Origin: Ianthella basta
Lineage: Eukaryota > Porifera > Demospongiae > Verongiida > Ianthellidae
Reading direction: 5' to 3'
Assembly: GCA_964019415.1 (NCBI GenBank)
Contig: OZ025888.1
Coordinates: 410,001-474,000 of the forward strand
Length of the DNA stretch: 64,000 nt
Every line of letters begins with the position of its first letter. The stretch's first letter is position 1. The notes below the pieces were generated by a model that saw only the letters and a list, made by a program, of their open reading frames with translations, was not told the origin of the DNA and searched no databases. Both the position numbers and the translations under genes were made by a program. Positions 13,070 to 24,950 of the stretch are shown here, in pieces.

Positions 13070-13700
13070 TCTGTTACACTGGTCCCAGTAGCTACAATGC
13101 CCAGCACACGTACACCACTCACCACCACTCTACTTTCTACCACACTCTCAGTGCAACTACAGGTATTTTTTATGGCTGCTGCTACTGCCACCGAAAATGC
13201 TGTGGTTACTGGTGTCACATAATTGCTCCTGCCACCGGCCGGTGTCTTTAAAAGCCATAGGGCTACTCCAACCACCGGACTGTGTGATTAACCCTAACCT
13301 TAACCCTAACCCTAACCCTAACCTACCCATATTTCGGTGGCAGCAGCCATTCCGTTTTTTATACACGTATATAGCTATTATGTATAACATACGTATAACT
13401 ACATTTGTGCTATAATACTTTCAGTACATCCCATGCTTCCCTCAACTCACTTGCACCAGGAACTAGCTACGCTTGCACACCAATGGGAGTACGGTAGGCT
13501 ATATGGCTGAATCAACCGGTACGAATTGGGACGTTCCACAACTGAAGGGTCGATCTGTGTGGCAACATCGCGCTACATGGGCAAGGACAGAGTGACCAGA
13601 TTAGAACAGCGCGTTAGAAGCAGCGTTGCAAGCGGACGCTCAATACTACAGATGTAGAAATATGGTCGATCGGACAACCTACCAACTTACAGTTTCACCG
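13070..13700. repeat. Diverged duplicate, partner of 12.12-12.52 kb
   Basis: Same blocks as the partner. It contains a telomere-like tract (13286-13331) and phrases CATTTTCGGTGGCAG and CCACCGAAATATGGG on opposite strands flanking that tract (about 13185-13345). Confidence 0.55.
13286..13331. repeat. Interstitial telomere-like repeat (CCCTAA)n
   Basis: About six imperfect CCCTAA/CCTTAA units. TTAGGG is the usual animal telomere repeat. An internal tract can mark a repaired break or a telomerase-patched insertion. Confidence 0.8.
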
Positions 13701-14703
13701 CCACAACAACGTATGAATCACTTGTAATGTGCACACCATATAAGCCTCGACCGTCACGCGTGGCTAACCTGCGGTCGGCGTCTTAAATCAATCAATCAAT
13801 CATTAGTATTAGAGTGCACCGCACCAAATGGTACTAGGACACAAAAGGTCCAATGCAGCACTAGAACACAAGAATCGCTACAGGGGATAGTTCCACAGGA
13901 GAACAAGTATTTCGAGTTAAAAAAAACTCGTGGGGCGCCAGGGCGCCCCTGAACCTCGAACTACTTGCTAGCAATTTTCCCATGTACGTTCAGTAAATCA
14001 GATAGTTGGGAGTACAGTATTGTTGTTGGCCTGAAAGATACATCAAGACACACTAGACTGTTGGGTTTGCAAGAGTTTCAAGTCTCCAGAGCAGCCAGTC
14101 ATATCTAGTGAAAGCATCCCTACCAAACTGTCAAATGTTTGCCTACTGCTTTTTGATCTATATGACATTCTAAATGAGCAATTGTTACTTTGTGCCTGGA
14201 GGAGGAGTGTGCTGGCTAAAAAGCTACCCTATGATGACTATATGAGCGAATCATGGCTATAATTATGTGTCATGACTCGCTGGTCCTCCATTATTGGCCT
14301 ACAGGTCACAAGACTTCTGTTGTATATTTAGGGCTGTACCTCGCAGAAAAACAGTTAAGTAAGCTTCCTACCACAATAATATTACTTAAACATGCTCTAG
14401 AAACACTTTGCGTTCTTTGGATACACGGCGAAATCTAAAGAGAATGGTTTTGAGCCTAGCAAACAGAAAGCGTCGAGCGCGCGGCCATTTTACAATGTCC
14501 GTCAGTGATAATTGGAGCTGTATCTCGCAGAAGAGACGTTCCTTAGGCTTTTTATTAGTATCACTCTATTAACACATGTTCATGACCACATTTCGCTCGA
14601 TTCAAACACGGCGAAACGTCATTAGAGAGGATTTAAAGCTTTGTAACGAACGACATGAGCGCCGCCATTTGCAAAATGACAGAAATATATATATATATAT
14701 ATA
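13701..14703. other. Gene-free stretch with one strong hairpin
   Basis: No gene. Near 13933-13951 the sequence GGGGCGCCAGGGCGCCCC can fold into a GC-rich hairpin. A similar GGGGCGCC/GGCGCCCC hairpin occurs at about 16546-16564. Confidence 0.4.
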
Positions 14704-15441
14704 CCACCACCACCACCACACAGTGCAAGTTACAATATCGCAGCCACCACCACCTGTGCCAGTAAAGTATCTGTGCTAGTTGGTCATAGAGAAAAAGACC
14801 ACCAGTGCAAGTTACAGTAGCCACCACCACATGTGCCGGTAGAGTATCTGCACTAGTTGGTCATAGAAAAAGACCACCAGTGCAAGTTACAGTGGCACCA
14901 GCACCATTCGCACCACCACATGTGCCAGAAAGTAAATGCGCTCAATGGCTGAAGAAAAAGACCACCAGCGCAAGTTACAGCTGGTCAGAACCTGCACCGC
15001 CACCATTGGAGTGCACGCTGCAGCAAGCAAATGTAAGCTTACCTAAGGGCATGCCATTGAATTGAGGGTGCGTGGGAAGAAATTCAATGGCATGCCCTTA
15101 GGCAAGTTACATTTGCTTGCTGCAGCGTGCACTCCAATGGTGGCGGTGCAGGTTCTGACCAGCTGTAACTTGCGCTGGTGGTCTTTTTCTTCAGCCATTG
15201 AGCGCATTTACTTTCTGGCACATGTGGTGGTGCGAATGGTGCTGGTGCCACTGTAACTTGCACTGGTGGTCTTTTTCTATGACCAACTAGTGCAGATACT
15301 CTACCGGCACATGTGGTGGTGGCTACTGTAACTTGCACTGGTGGTCTTTTTCTCTATGACCAACTAGCACAGATACTTTACTGGCACAGGTGGTGGTGGC
15401 TGCGATATTGTAACTTGCACTGTGTGGTGGTGGTGGTGGTG
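14704..15441. repeat. Large near-perfect palindrome, about 360-bp arms
   Basis: The left arm is 14704-15063, the right arm 15081-15441, and the spacer about 17 bp. The arms match almost base for base. The only difference I noticed is a small change next to the centre (GTAAGCTTACC opposite GTAACTTGCC). Each arm holds three or four internal units of about 65-70 bp carrying GTGCAAGTTACAG, ACCACCACATGTGCC and TTGGTCATAGAAAAAGACCA. A transcript would form a very long hairpin. Identical open frames on the two strands are a by-product of the symmetry, not genes. Confidence 0.9.
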
Positions 15442-15790
15442 TTTTTTCTAGAGCAATGGCACATATACTGAATGCATCCATTGTACTGGCACCATGTGGT
15501 GGTGGTGGTGGTCATTTTCATTTAGGAATGCATGTGGTGGCCGTAATATTGTAACTTGCACTGTGTGGTGGTGGTAGTAGTAGTATATAGTAGCAGCGCC
15601 TGATGTGGTGGTCTGTTTTCTTGCAGCTCTAGCACATAATATTATACTGGTGTGCTCATTGCAACTTCCACTGTGGTGGTGGTGATGGCGGTTGTATTTA
15701 TCTATGTGGTGGTGTAGTAGCTGGATATTGTGGCTGGATAGTTGTGAGCAAGTGTACATGTTGGTGCTGCTCTGCTCCAGCATAGCGGCA
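15442..15790. repeat. Diverged single-sided extension of the palindrome units
   Basis: Further GT-rich units with GTAACTTGCACTGTG and TGTGGTGGTGG continue beyond the right arm without a left partner. Confidence 0.6.
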
Positions 15791-15837
15791 AATGCCTACA
15801 AATTGGTGTCAAAATGTGATTGTTCAAAACATTGCCT

Positions 15838-16205
15838 CCATTTTGTGACTAATTAAGCAATACTGCTAATGACATGAGGAAATTGGTCATCTAACTTCAT
15901 CCACTTAGTATCATGACTTAGCAGGGCTGGGTTGGTAAGATATGCATTGAACCTCATTTTTCTCGGCCATTTTGCCACTAATTAAGAAATCCTGCTAATG
16001 ACATGAACAGTTGCATTATCTGGCTAGGTCCATCAAGTGTCATGACTGAGCGGGCCGGGCTGGTTGAATACATCATACACATCACATATGTCGGCCATTT
16101 TGAGACTAATTAAGAAATCCCGCTAATAACATAGGAAGGTGGACCACTTGGATCTGTCCACCAAGTTTCACGTCTCAACGAGCCAAGTTGCATTCATATA
16201 CAAGA
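15838..16205. repeat. Three tandem units of about 125 bp
   Basis: Each unit starts with CCATTTTG, then ACTAATTAAG, then CTGCTAATGACAT or a close variant, and ends with CTCGGCCATTTTG or TGTCGGCCATTTTG leading into the next. Units begin near 15838, 15968 and 16093. Confidence 0.7.
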
Positions 16206-16401
16206 TACCACTATGCATCAATATAAATGCACCATACATTAAGTGTTATGCTATGCACATTTATATTAGGATTTGGCGGGCTGCTTGTAGAAGAACGAAG
16301 ACCTAATTAAAAATTCTGCCTCATTTAAAAGTCTTAAAATCTCCCATACTTCAAAGGCACACCTATCACATGTTCGTGAGGGGTGCCTAACCCCCCGGGA
16401 A

Positions 16402-16451
16402 TTATATTATATTATATTATATTATATTATATTATATTATATTATATTATT
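16402..16451. repeat. Microsatellite (ATTAT)n
   Basis: About ten perfect pentamers, directly after a CCCCCCGGGAATT junction. Confidence 0.9.
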
Positions 16452-17562
16452 TACTTTAGATTAGTGGTGTATATTGTAACTTGCACTGTATATATATATA
16501 TATGAACATGAAGCCATACGAAGACCTAAATCTGAAAACAATATAGGGGCGCCTTCGGCGCCCCAAAAATAGAACAGAGTTGGAAACGTGAACAAAATAG
16601 CATGTGCTTATACAACAAAACGGGCACACCACATAGAGCTAAGATGCTTTAGAATTCTAGGATCAGCGCTTAAATTTCCCTCATAGGGTAAAGCGGGGTA
16701 AAACGGAACACTTGCTTTCAGTCAACTCTCACGAAGCGAGGAATGAATCGAATAACTTGCATGCCCTGCAAAATATATTGCAGGGCATCTGACCTTCAGC
16801 GAATACATGACATCGTATGGAAAACATTTTATGTAAACTGCGCAGCTTCACAGAAATACAGCGCAATAATCGACATTACGTAACTTAATAGCGCACGATT
16901 AAATTTGGATAGAACGACTATGAGACATTCCAATATATCTTCACAAAGACGAGTCACCGCGAAATGTTACTCACTGATCAAACCTCTGATGAAACTGAGA
17001 ACGCAATCGACCCCAAAGTAATGGGCCGATAACTCGGCAAAATGCAGCTGTTCATTGGTGTTCGTTTTACCCCATGCACCCGCCATTTTGACCGGAAGTA
17101 GCGTCGTGCACGCACGAAGGCGAGACGGATTTCTTGTACCTGCCAAAGCGAACAGACAGGATTACTTTTATTGTAGATTGATAGAGTAATACTATATACC
17201 TCTGCTATTGTACAGAAACGTAGACCTCTGTGTATCATAGCTTGTATACGGCACGGTGTCGAAGTTGTAATTATGAAAGGTATATTTATTCTGTTTCCCC
17301 CCACTTTATATACCCTATAAATCAATTCTCCACACAGGCGATTTACTCCCATGACACAGTATAATAATTCTTACAGAACTCAATACACATTCAACGAGCC
17401 TATTATTATTTACTGTCCTAACCGTCTGTGTCAATGATCATGCAATTGTAGTAGGAATAGAGCAGCTTCTTGTAGGCCATGTCCACTCAGCTGTGTAAAT
17501 TAAGACAGTTCTGCATAATTATGCAGGGTCGACCCCCACCCAAAACAACATTCTACAGCTGA
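16452..17562. other. Gene-free stretch 3' of copy B
   Basis: The longest minus-strand frame (16978-17352) has no recognisable domain. I do not call a gene. Confidence 0.4.
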
Positions 17563-17873
17563 TTATACTCTGAACCACTTTGCCCTGAGCTGCTCTGCTA
17601 GTTCCCCCTTCTTGCTCTTCTCCAAAGCTCTCAAGACAGAGCCCCAAGTTCTGTCTTCTCCTCCAGTGTTACGGCCACCCTTCAGCCATCTGTCAAGGAC
17701 CTCTCGAAGTGCCCTCTCACAGTCGTTCGGGTGATTCTTTATTGCTGCTGCTATCACACAAGGCTCCACACCAAGGTGGAGGGGGAGTTTGTCTTCCATG
17801 TGAGCAACCTCCCCAATGACAAGCTCATCCAGCTCTTGTAGTGTGGGCTTGGAGGCAATGTCAAGGAGTGCAT
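17563..17873 (-). CDS. Copy B death-domain exon (divergent)
   Basis: A C/T-rich tract ending TTCACTAG gives an acceptor at 17874. The exon joins in phase 1 and encodes a death fold beginning LQELDELVIGEVAHMEDKLP and ending LAEQLRAKWFRV. Compared with A, C and D it keeps the spacing and the LGVEP..I....N.P.DCE..LR..L.RWL..G.NTG pattern but differs at most positions. It lacks the RGPGTGEQPRVWQ signature as such (it has GGRNTGGEDRTWG). It may have a different partner. Confidence 0.75.
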
Positions 17874-17918
17874 CTAGTGAAGGGGAGGGGAGGGGAGGGG
17901 GAGTGACAGTGTGCATGT

Positions 17919-18002
<84 letters not shown>

Positions 18003-21000
18003 ACACAAGTTCATGTATGTCAAAATGTGCAACATGTAGAGGCTGGCACAGTTCCTCACCAGCGACCTTTGACCTTGTCCTTCCACTGGCATGTTTGGTC
18101 GTGGTCCTGTTCACTACAGAGATAGGTGAAACACAATTTAACACTGTCAACTGCTACACAACAACCACACATGGACCCGAAACACACTGTATGAATGTAT
18201 AGCCATGAACATTTCATTATTATAGAATTTAAAAGGGGTTTCCAGAATTGGCTCATCGTGAAATACACTAGCCAATGAAAAGTGACAGAATGATTCAAAT
18301 TCGGTATTTGTAATTCACTGAAAACTGTACATTTGACCAATAACAGCAGACCGTGCCAAGTAGAGACATACAATTAATGCAACATGTCGCAAGAAGTGAA
18401 GTGATGCCTACGCTTGATCCTAACATACTCAACAAATGATCTGTTTATAAGCCATATCCATTGACGCAAGCAATATTGTCGAGATACGTATTTGGTGAAA
18501 TTCTCAGCAGTGTCCTACTCCTATCTTGTAGGGCAGCCAGCTTAGGCAGTCACACTGACATAGCCTGGCTAGCTAGACCAGTGTGGAGGGGAAAGGGACT
18601 GTTTAGCAAATACAGTAATTAGCTCCAGTGGCTACTTCACAGTAGAAGGTGTGAAGTAAAGGAATAAAACGCATGTAGCTGGAAGACCTAGTTACACTTG
18701 CATTGAGACTGGACCTGACCCCATGCACCAACAATCTAAAACACGACGGGACACGGACGGATATGAAAGATCATTTAGCCAGTGGAGTACGTGTTGTTAC
18801 CAAAGGCAATGCCACAAATGCTCACTACATACAATATACAATATTATTACAGTGGAACCTGCCTAATCCAACTCCTCTATAATCCAAAATTTGGCTTAAA
18901 CCGAACTCAGCTCTAGGCACAGATAGAATCCCCATACAAAACATATTCTGTAATCCGGAATTCTCTGCAATCCGTAATCCGACGCTGTTTTCCTACCCAG
19001 CCATGTGAATCACGATTGCATAATCCGGCATTCTCACAAGTGCGAAACAAAATGGCTACCGCATTGAAGAGAGGACACAAAGAATTGTCAGTAGAAAGGA
19101 AGGTCAAGCTTATAACGGCAAGTGAAGCTGTTTCCAAGCCAAAGCAAGCCGATTTGAGCATCCAGTTTGGCATTGGAAGCACCATTAGCGATATTCTAAG
19201 GAAACGTGATCAATACATGGAAGCCCGGGAATCCAATCGTCCTGCCACAGCCCTGATCTAGTGCCTGCTTGCTCCAAGCTCATTCAAGATGTGGAACATC
19301 GGCTAGTTAGTGAGAAGACTTCACACTCTGGACGATTTCTTTAAATCATAGATTCATTGTATTCACTAACTAGCTTATGGCTACTGTAGTCACATATTTC
19401 ATACCCATGTACATGCATATGTATTCTCTTAGACCTAGCAGTTTGATTTGATATTATATTTCAAAACCATGCACTTGATGCAGTAAAATGTTAGTTCTTT
19501 ATAATCCAACAACCTCTATAATCCAACATTCTGTTTTGGTCCCATGGATGTCGGATTATAGAGGTTCCACTGTATTGCCAGCAGTGAGATGTCAAAGTTA
19601 CCAGTAATAATTGTTATATTGTTTTCACACTGTTTATAGTTCAAATGACAACCAAACGATTACTTTGCAAATACTTTTGAACAAACACTCCTATAGTCTT
19701 GTGCCATATAGGTTTGGGCAATGACCACTAGCTGCTTCTGATTGCAAAGTGAAGATGGTAACTGAAAAGGTAAAACACTTGCTGCATTCCACTCACCAGC
19801 ACTACTGGATGATGGGTCTGCAAAGTCCATGGCTTGGACAACTTCCAGTGAAGGCAACCATCCGAACACCTCAGACAGGCTCATCTGCTGAGGATGATCA
19901 CCATCCTTTTTTGGTAGGGGTAGAACATGGTCATCACCATTGCTTATACAGCGAGTGATACTTGACACAGGATACAGTGAGTCAGTCTGAATGGCTTTTG
20001 GGTCCTTCCACGAAGTGGGTGTGTATGGGTGGATGATGTAGGGTGTGGCTTCCAGCTTCGGTGACAGCTGGGTAGTTGTCTTGATAATGTCTCGGACAAC
20101 AGTTGATGTGTATCGGTGAAGCCTCTCAGATCCAGCCTTGCTGCGTCCCACAACCTGAACCACACTGCTGTCATTTAATTGGACTGCTATGTCCACTCCT
20201 TTAGTAGACCTCCAGGAGATGCCATTCACCCAAACACAGCAGCAGTGCTTTCTCACCCTGGGAGCTAACTCGTGCGTGAACACATGATTGGCAGCAAGAC
20301 GGAGGATGATGGTTTGGAGGAGATGGGCAGAGATGAAGTGCTTCTCAGTTGTCCTCAGCTGCCAGCACAACCACTGGAACTGTTCCGGGTCTAGATCTTC
20401 TGGGAAGACATTGGAAGGTTGGGCCAATACCAAAGCAGGGAAGTACAGCCATCCTTCTCCCCCTTCAACCATACACAACTGCAGTAATTCTTCTTCCAGT
20501 AGTGCAGGATCAATCTGGATGCAGAACTCCAAGCACTTCAAGACCTCCTGGATGACCACCTGATACATCTTGGGAAACAGTTCATTCAGCTGGCTGCAGT
20601 GGAGGAGACCAAATTTACTGGCACTGTACATGTTCTGGGAACCGCTGAACAAGGTACCATACACCTTGTGGAGAAGGCCTGGGAGGTCCAAGATGAGCCA
20701 GCTTTTGGAGAGATGTTCCTTATTGACAATGAAGAGGGTGTGTCCAGCTGCTGAGAGGTCATGACACACCTCCTCTGGTGAGGGGAGGCTCCTGGGGAGG
20801 TTTCCAGCATTGTCTTGCAGCCATGTCTGAAACTCATAGAGTCGTACAGCTGGAATTGAGAATGCCTTTCGCACTTGCACCAAGACCCAGTGCAGACAGT
20901 ATGAGAGAGCTTTAGTGTTCACTGGACGGGCCTCTTGAAGGAAGGTGCAAATTTGATCAATGCCTTTTGACTCAGGCTGGCGGCAGTCAAGGAGACAGGG

Positions 21001-23616
21001 AGCTTGAATGTCCAAGGCTAACTCAGTCTTCACTGACTGAGTGCATCGCAGCAGCTTTTCAGATGCTTCCTTCTCTGATTTGACTTGGTCCAAGAAACTG
21101 CCAACGACAATCACTTGAGGAGTGATTGGAATGGACATCAGAGCTAGAGGTTGCAGCCAGCGATGGAGTTGCTGCGTGATGATGTCTTCATCTTCAGTGG
21201 CCTTCACTAGAAGCATTAGGGTTACTGAGGCTTCTGGTTTGCTCAGCATGGCCTCCAGAAAGGACTGGTGTGGACCGTGGTACTGAGACTGACCTGCAAA
21301 GTCATAAAACAGTGCCTCTCCATATTTCGGATTGGAAACCTGAACTGCTTCAATGCCAGCTGTTCGCTGCCTGATGTCATGTACCTTCCTGTAATGATTT
21401 ACTGTTTTCTTCCAAAGAATGTCACTTGTACATTCCAATGCTGCTACTAGTGTACTCTTGCCATGTTCAGAATTCCCAATCACTGCAATGACACGTGTGG
21501 TGGTAAAAGACAATACCTGCTTCACTTCACGATGAAATGCACTGGAGCCAAATTCAAAGGGAGTGTGAAGACGTTTGTTCTTGGCCCTCACGTCTCCTCC
21601 TGCCTCCGCAAGAAGAACTGCACACTGGACATGATTGTGTCCAGCAGCATAGTGCATCGCTGTTGCATTGCTAGCTTTAATAGGTGTCATCATCATGATT
21701 ACAACTATTAAATTCATATACAATGCCAACTCTCTTGCCCAGCTCCTCAGCTTTATTCCTTCACTAGACAAGAGAACTGCCAAGTACACCTCGGCCACTA
21801 CTACCACCAAATGCAGAACCATCATACCTCTCAGAAGTACTGATTTCTTGGTGATAGTTGGTAACAAAACAGAAAATATTCTTGCCATTACTAGCACTAC
21901 CAGTACCAGCCAATATGCTGTGTCATCCAAGGCCTCCAGTGGCACATCAATGGCTTTCAATCTATCTTCCACATTCCCCATTTTATACCATCGTGTGGCT
22001 TCAAAAGCAAAGAATACCGTAACACCTCTGAAAATTGTCACTGTACTGCTTTGAGTTCTCAATACCACCAGTGGCACTCCCATGAAAACCATCATAACTA
22101 ATATGTCCATCAACATCCATACTGCTGTATTTTCAATGTAAGCAAACCCTCCCCGTCCAATCCTCACACACACTGCTGTTATAACAAACAGTTCCACATT
22201 CACCAGCACTCCCTCTGCTAATGTCACCACCCTCCTCTGCAGAGCTGCCTTCATCCCTTTCCACACCATGAATGTGACAGCAACTATTGCAATAACAATT
22301 ACAGCTCCTACCATCACCGCATCACTCACTGACCATACAGAATTTGTTAACAACTGCAACACCACATGGGCACATATGAGCATCACAGCTGTTGCAGTAT
22401 TTTTCACAAATTCCCCATTCACTAAATCAGATGTCATTATTACCAAAAAAGCCACTACCATCAATATTACAAACACTGCACTGACCACTTGCCCTGCCAT
22501 CAGTACCACTCTCACTATGAATATCATCATCATGGAAACCACTCCTGACCCTACCAACATCACATTCCCTGACCCTGGCACTAGCAGGACACCCACAACA
22601 GCCATTACTGACAATGCAATTGTTAACATCAAACTCCACACTGGAGCTGTAGTACTCCTTTCCACTACCACACCAGTCCTGTCCGTCGTCCAAGGCACCC
22701 AAAAACCGAACACCGTTACCAACCAAAGCAATCCCATTGGCCAAAGCATTCTTGCCATATTCAAGGAACTTGCCAAGTCACTGTAGTACACTTTGCTGTG
22801 CAGATTAACGTCACAATTGGCCAAGATCAGTTCCTTGACAATGCTGTCATGGCCTCTCAGTGTTGCCATCATCACTGGGGTCTGACCCTTGTGAATGTGG
22901 TCCCCATCACAACCTGCTTCAATGACAGACAGCACCATGCTCAGGTCACCGAAATCACATGCATGCCAGAGAATGTAGCTGCGATCCTCCCTTGACAGGT
23001 CATCTACATCCCTAACCAGTTGGACAACCATGTCATAGCTCTTTGCCAGTAGAACAGCAGTCATCCCCTTCTTGTCCTTGAGGCCAATGTCTGCTCCTGC
23101 CTTCACCAGTTCAGCTACAACAGCACTATGCCCTCTCTCCACAGCCAACATCAGGGCTATCCTGCCCTCATCATCCTGCTCATTGATGTTGACCTCAGTC
23201 TCCAAGAAGAGTTTCACCAGTGACTGGTGACCATAGTAGGCAGCAATGTGCAGTGCAGTCCTGCCAGACTCCTTGCTCTTCCAGTCATTGTCAGCTTTAG
23301 GTCTGACCATTTCCGCAGCAGCCTGTTCACCCATTCTTAAGATGAACATCACCAACAGGTAAAACTTCACCCATGCCTGGCAAATGTAGTAGGCAGCAGT
23401 GTACAGTGCACTCTTGCCAGACCCCTTGACCTTGAAGTGTACATCAGCATTACCTCTGATCACCTCTCTAGCAGTGAGCTCATTGCCATGATAAGCTGCA
23501 GTCAGCAAAGGCGTCCAACCTGACTCGTCGTATGCATTCACATTGTGGCCAGCTTGAATTAGTCTTCTCACCTCTGCTGGTCTACCGTGAGTACAAACTC
23601 TGTGTAGTTGCATCAC
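17563..23616 (-). CDS. Copy B: ankyrin - about 12 TM - Roc - COR - death-domain protein
   Basis: Exon 1 is 23616-19797 (1273 codons plus one base, ending at GCTG before GTGAGT). The death exon is 17873-17563. The joined product is about 1376 residues. Order: ankyrin repeats from about residue 25 to 290 (e.g. SGRTALHIAAYYGHQSLVKL and DEGRIALMLAVERGHSAVV); about 12 hydrophobic segments, residues about 300-640; one more ankyrin-like repeat (NATAMHYAAGHNHVQCAVLL); a Roc-like GTPase with P-loop GNSEHGKST near residue 711, switch motif DFAGQ and a G4-like GSFLDQ; a COR-like region; then the death domain. Known family: ankyrin-Roc-COR-death is also the C-terminal order of DAPK1. Inference: an integral-membrane GTP-binding adaptor that recruits death-domain partners. 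Further small exons in the 1.9-kb intron cannot be excluded. Confidence 0.8.
17919..17999. repeat. Dinucleotide microsatellite (TG)n in the copy B intron
   Basis: About 40 TG/CA units immediately upstream (in gene sense) of the pyrimidine tract and acceptor of the death exon. Length changes could affect acceptor use. Confidence 0.9.
18850..19572 (+). mobile_element. Deleted pogo/Tigger-type DNA transposon
   Basis: Bounded by TA target duplications (18848-18849 and 19573-19574), with inverted termini starting CAGTGGAACCT and repeats of CTATAATCCAA just inside. It lies inside the copy B intron, antisense to that gene. The internal frame 19053-19261 starts MATALKRGHKELSVERKVKL and matches the N-terminal CENP-B/Tigger-type helix-turn-helix (…KQADLSIQFGIGSTISDILR). 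It stops after about 69 residues. The DDE catalytic part is gone, so the copy is non-autonomous. Confidence 0.85.
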
Positions 23617-24019
23617 TCACTACCTGTCCTTTAATTTAATCTGCTGCTGTGTGTGATCTGCAATGAAAGCAGATGGAATGGAAATGTGACATGGCATGCT
23701 TATGTCCACTGCAAGAGTTGGCTAGGACAAGGATCTCTACAAAGCCAAAGTACACCATTCGAATGGTACAATCAGCCATACAATGCATGGCACATAGGCA
23801 GTGCACTAGTGCAAATTGCAATACAGCATTTGCATGAATATAGTTCGAGACCGCAGGAGTGTAGTTACCATCAGGCAAGTTAGGGCATAGCTAACTGGCT
23901 ACTCTATTGCCAGCTACTATACTATGGGTTAAGGGTCACCTAAAAGGGGCTTGCTTAGGCTGCCGGTCTCCCTGTTCATCCTAAACAAGACTGATGTAAT
24001 CCATTCATAGCTAGCTAGC
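23617..24019. other. 5' flank of copy B / distal 3' flank of copy C
   Basis: No gene seen. From about 23930 it is paralogous to the region downstream of copy A (GGGTCACCTAAAAGG... with CTGTTCATCCTAA). Confidence 0.45.
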
Positions 24020-24296
24020 TACCCAGAGGACATCAGAAGTATTCACTCTGCCGATGTTTTTAAAAAATCAACAAGTCTTAGACAATGACTTAGGGAATAA
24101 CCATTCTAATCGTTCTGACATTCTCACACTTAGCTAGCATGACAATTTCATTCACTAATTTAGCTAATATGACATTCTATGCATCCATCTCTTTTTATCT
24201 ATTCTAAGTGTGTCTGCAGGACCCCCAGGCAGGCCAGCCAATAGCTATCGGGTTGATGGGGCTTTCCTGTCAAAATATCTATCTATCTATCTACAC
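24020..24296 (+). mobile_element. 5'-truncated CR1/L2-like LINE 3' end with (TATC)n tail
   Basis: The left part still translates as PEDIRSIHSADVFKKSTSLR, the counterpart of the C terminus of the LINE at 52.9 kb (PPEIRSIKSVPLFKNALKSY). It then carries GACCCCCAGGCAGGCCAGCC and GATGGGGCTTTCCTGT, matching that LINE's 3' UTR, and ends in TATCTATCTATC. The paralogous flank of copy A lacks this insert, so it entered after the duplication. Confidence 0.8.
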
Positions 24297-24950
24297 CGCT
24301 AGCTCTCAAACTGCTGCACTGACGGAATAACAAACGGTGAATGAGTATCTATTGAAAGGTAAAGTACGCAAGGGGTGACTAGCTGGGGCGACAAGATCAA
24401 GTTGAGTGCGACAATAATAGAGTCCTGAACTACGCAACGTGTGTCAGGAGCACATTTTATTCACCCCTGCACGAATCTCCATCTATATTTTGAGCAATGA
24501 CGGTTTAACATCATCGGCGTTTCGGGGTTGCTGGCCAATCACGTACAAGTGGTTACTTGGTAGCGTCTGGACGCTGTTGGCCCAGTGCTGCTGATGAGGA
24601 GTGGCATTCTCCGAAAAGGCGTTCCAGCACTGTGGTAATCCAACACAGTAGTGGAAGCTCAGTACTGAGGTGAGCCGCCCCTTTTTCAACTAAGCACTCA
24701 CCTAGCTAAGCAGTCCAACCAGCCTCTTTGCACACTTCTGACTAGTCTGAGAAGCCTATTCGCTCTCCGATGCGCAGTGTGAGCAGCCTCTTAGACTTTG
24801 CAGGCTGCTGAGTAGCCTAAGGAGTCTCCGACCGACTGTAATTTAGCTAGCAAACAGCCATTTACTCGCTCACGTGATCCTTGAGGCAGCGCGCATTTAA
24901 TATTGCTACGTACAGTTAGCTATAATGCGTGAGCAAGTCAGAGAGAGGGA
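24297..24950. repeat. Flank of copy C, paralogous to 5.08-5.44 kb
   Basis: Diverged duplicate of the region downstream of copy A. Shared phrases include AAACTGCTGCACTGACGG, GGGGCGACAAGATCAAGTTG, ACCAGCCTCTTTGCACAC and AACAGCCATTTACTCGCTCA. Confidence 0.65.

Noticed and set aside
14805-15338. Two identical 84-86-codon frames on opposite strands
   Set aside because: Created by the palindrome symmetry. No domain, and GC/CA-rich repeat composition.
16978-17352. 124-codon minus-strand frame
   Set aside because: No recognisable domain, no paralogue in the window and no splice logic linking it to copy B.
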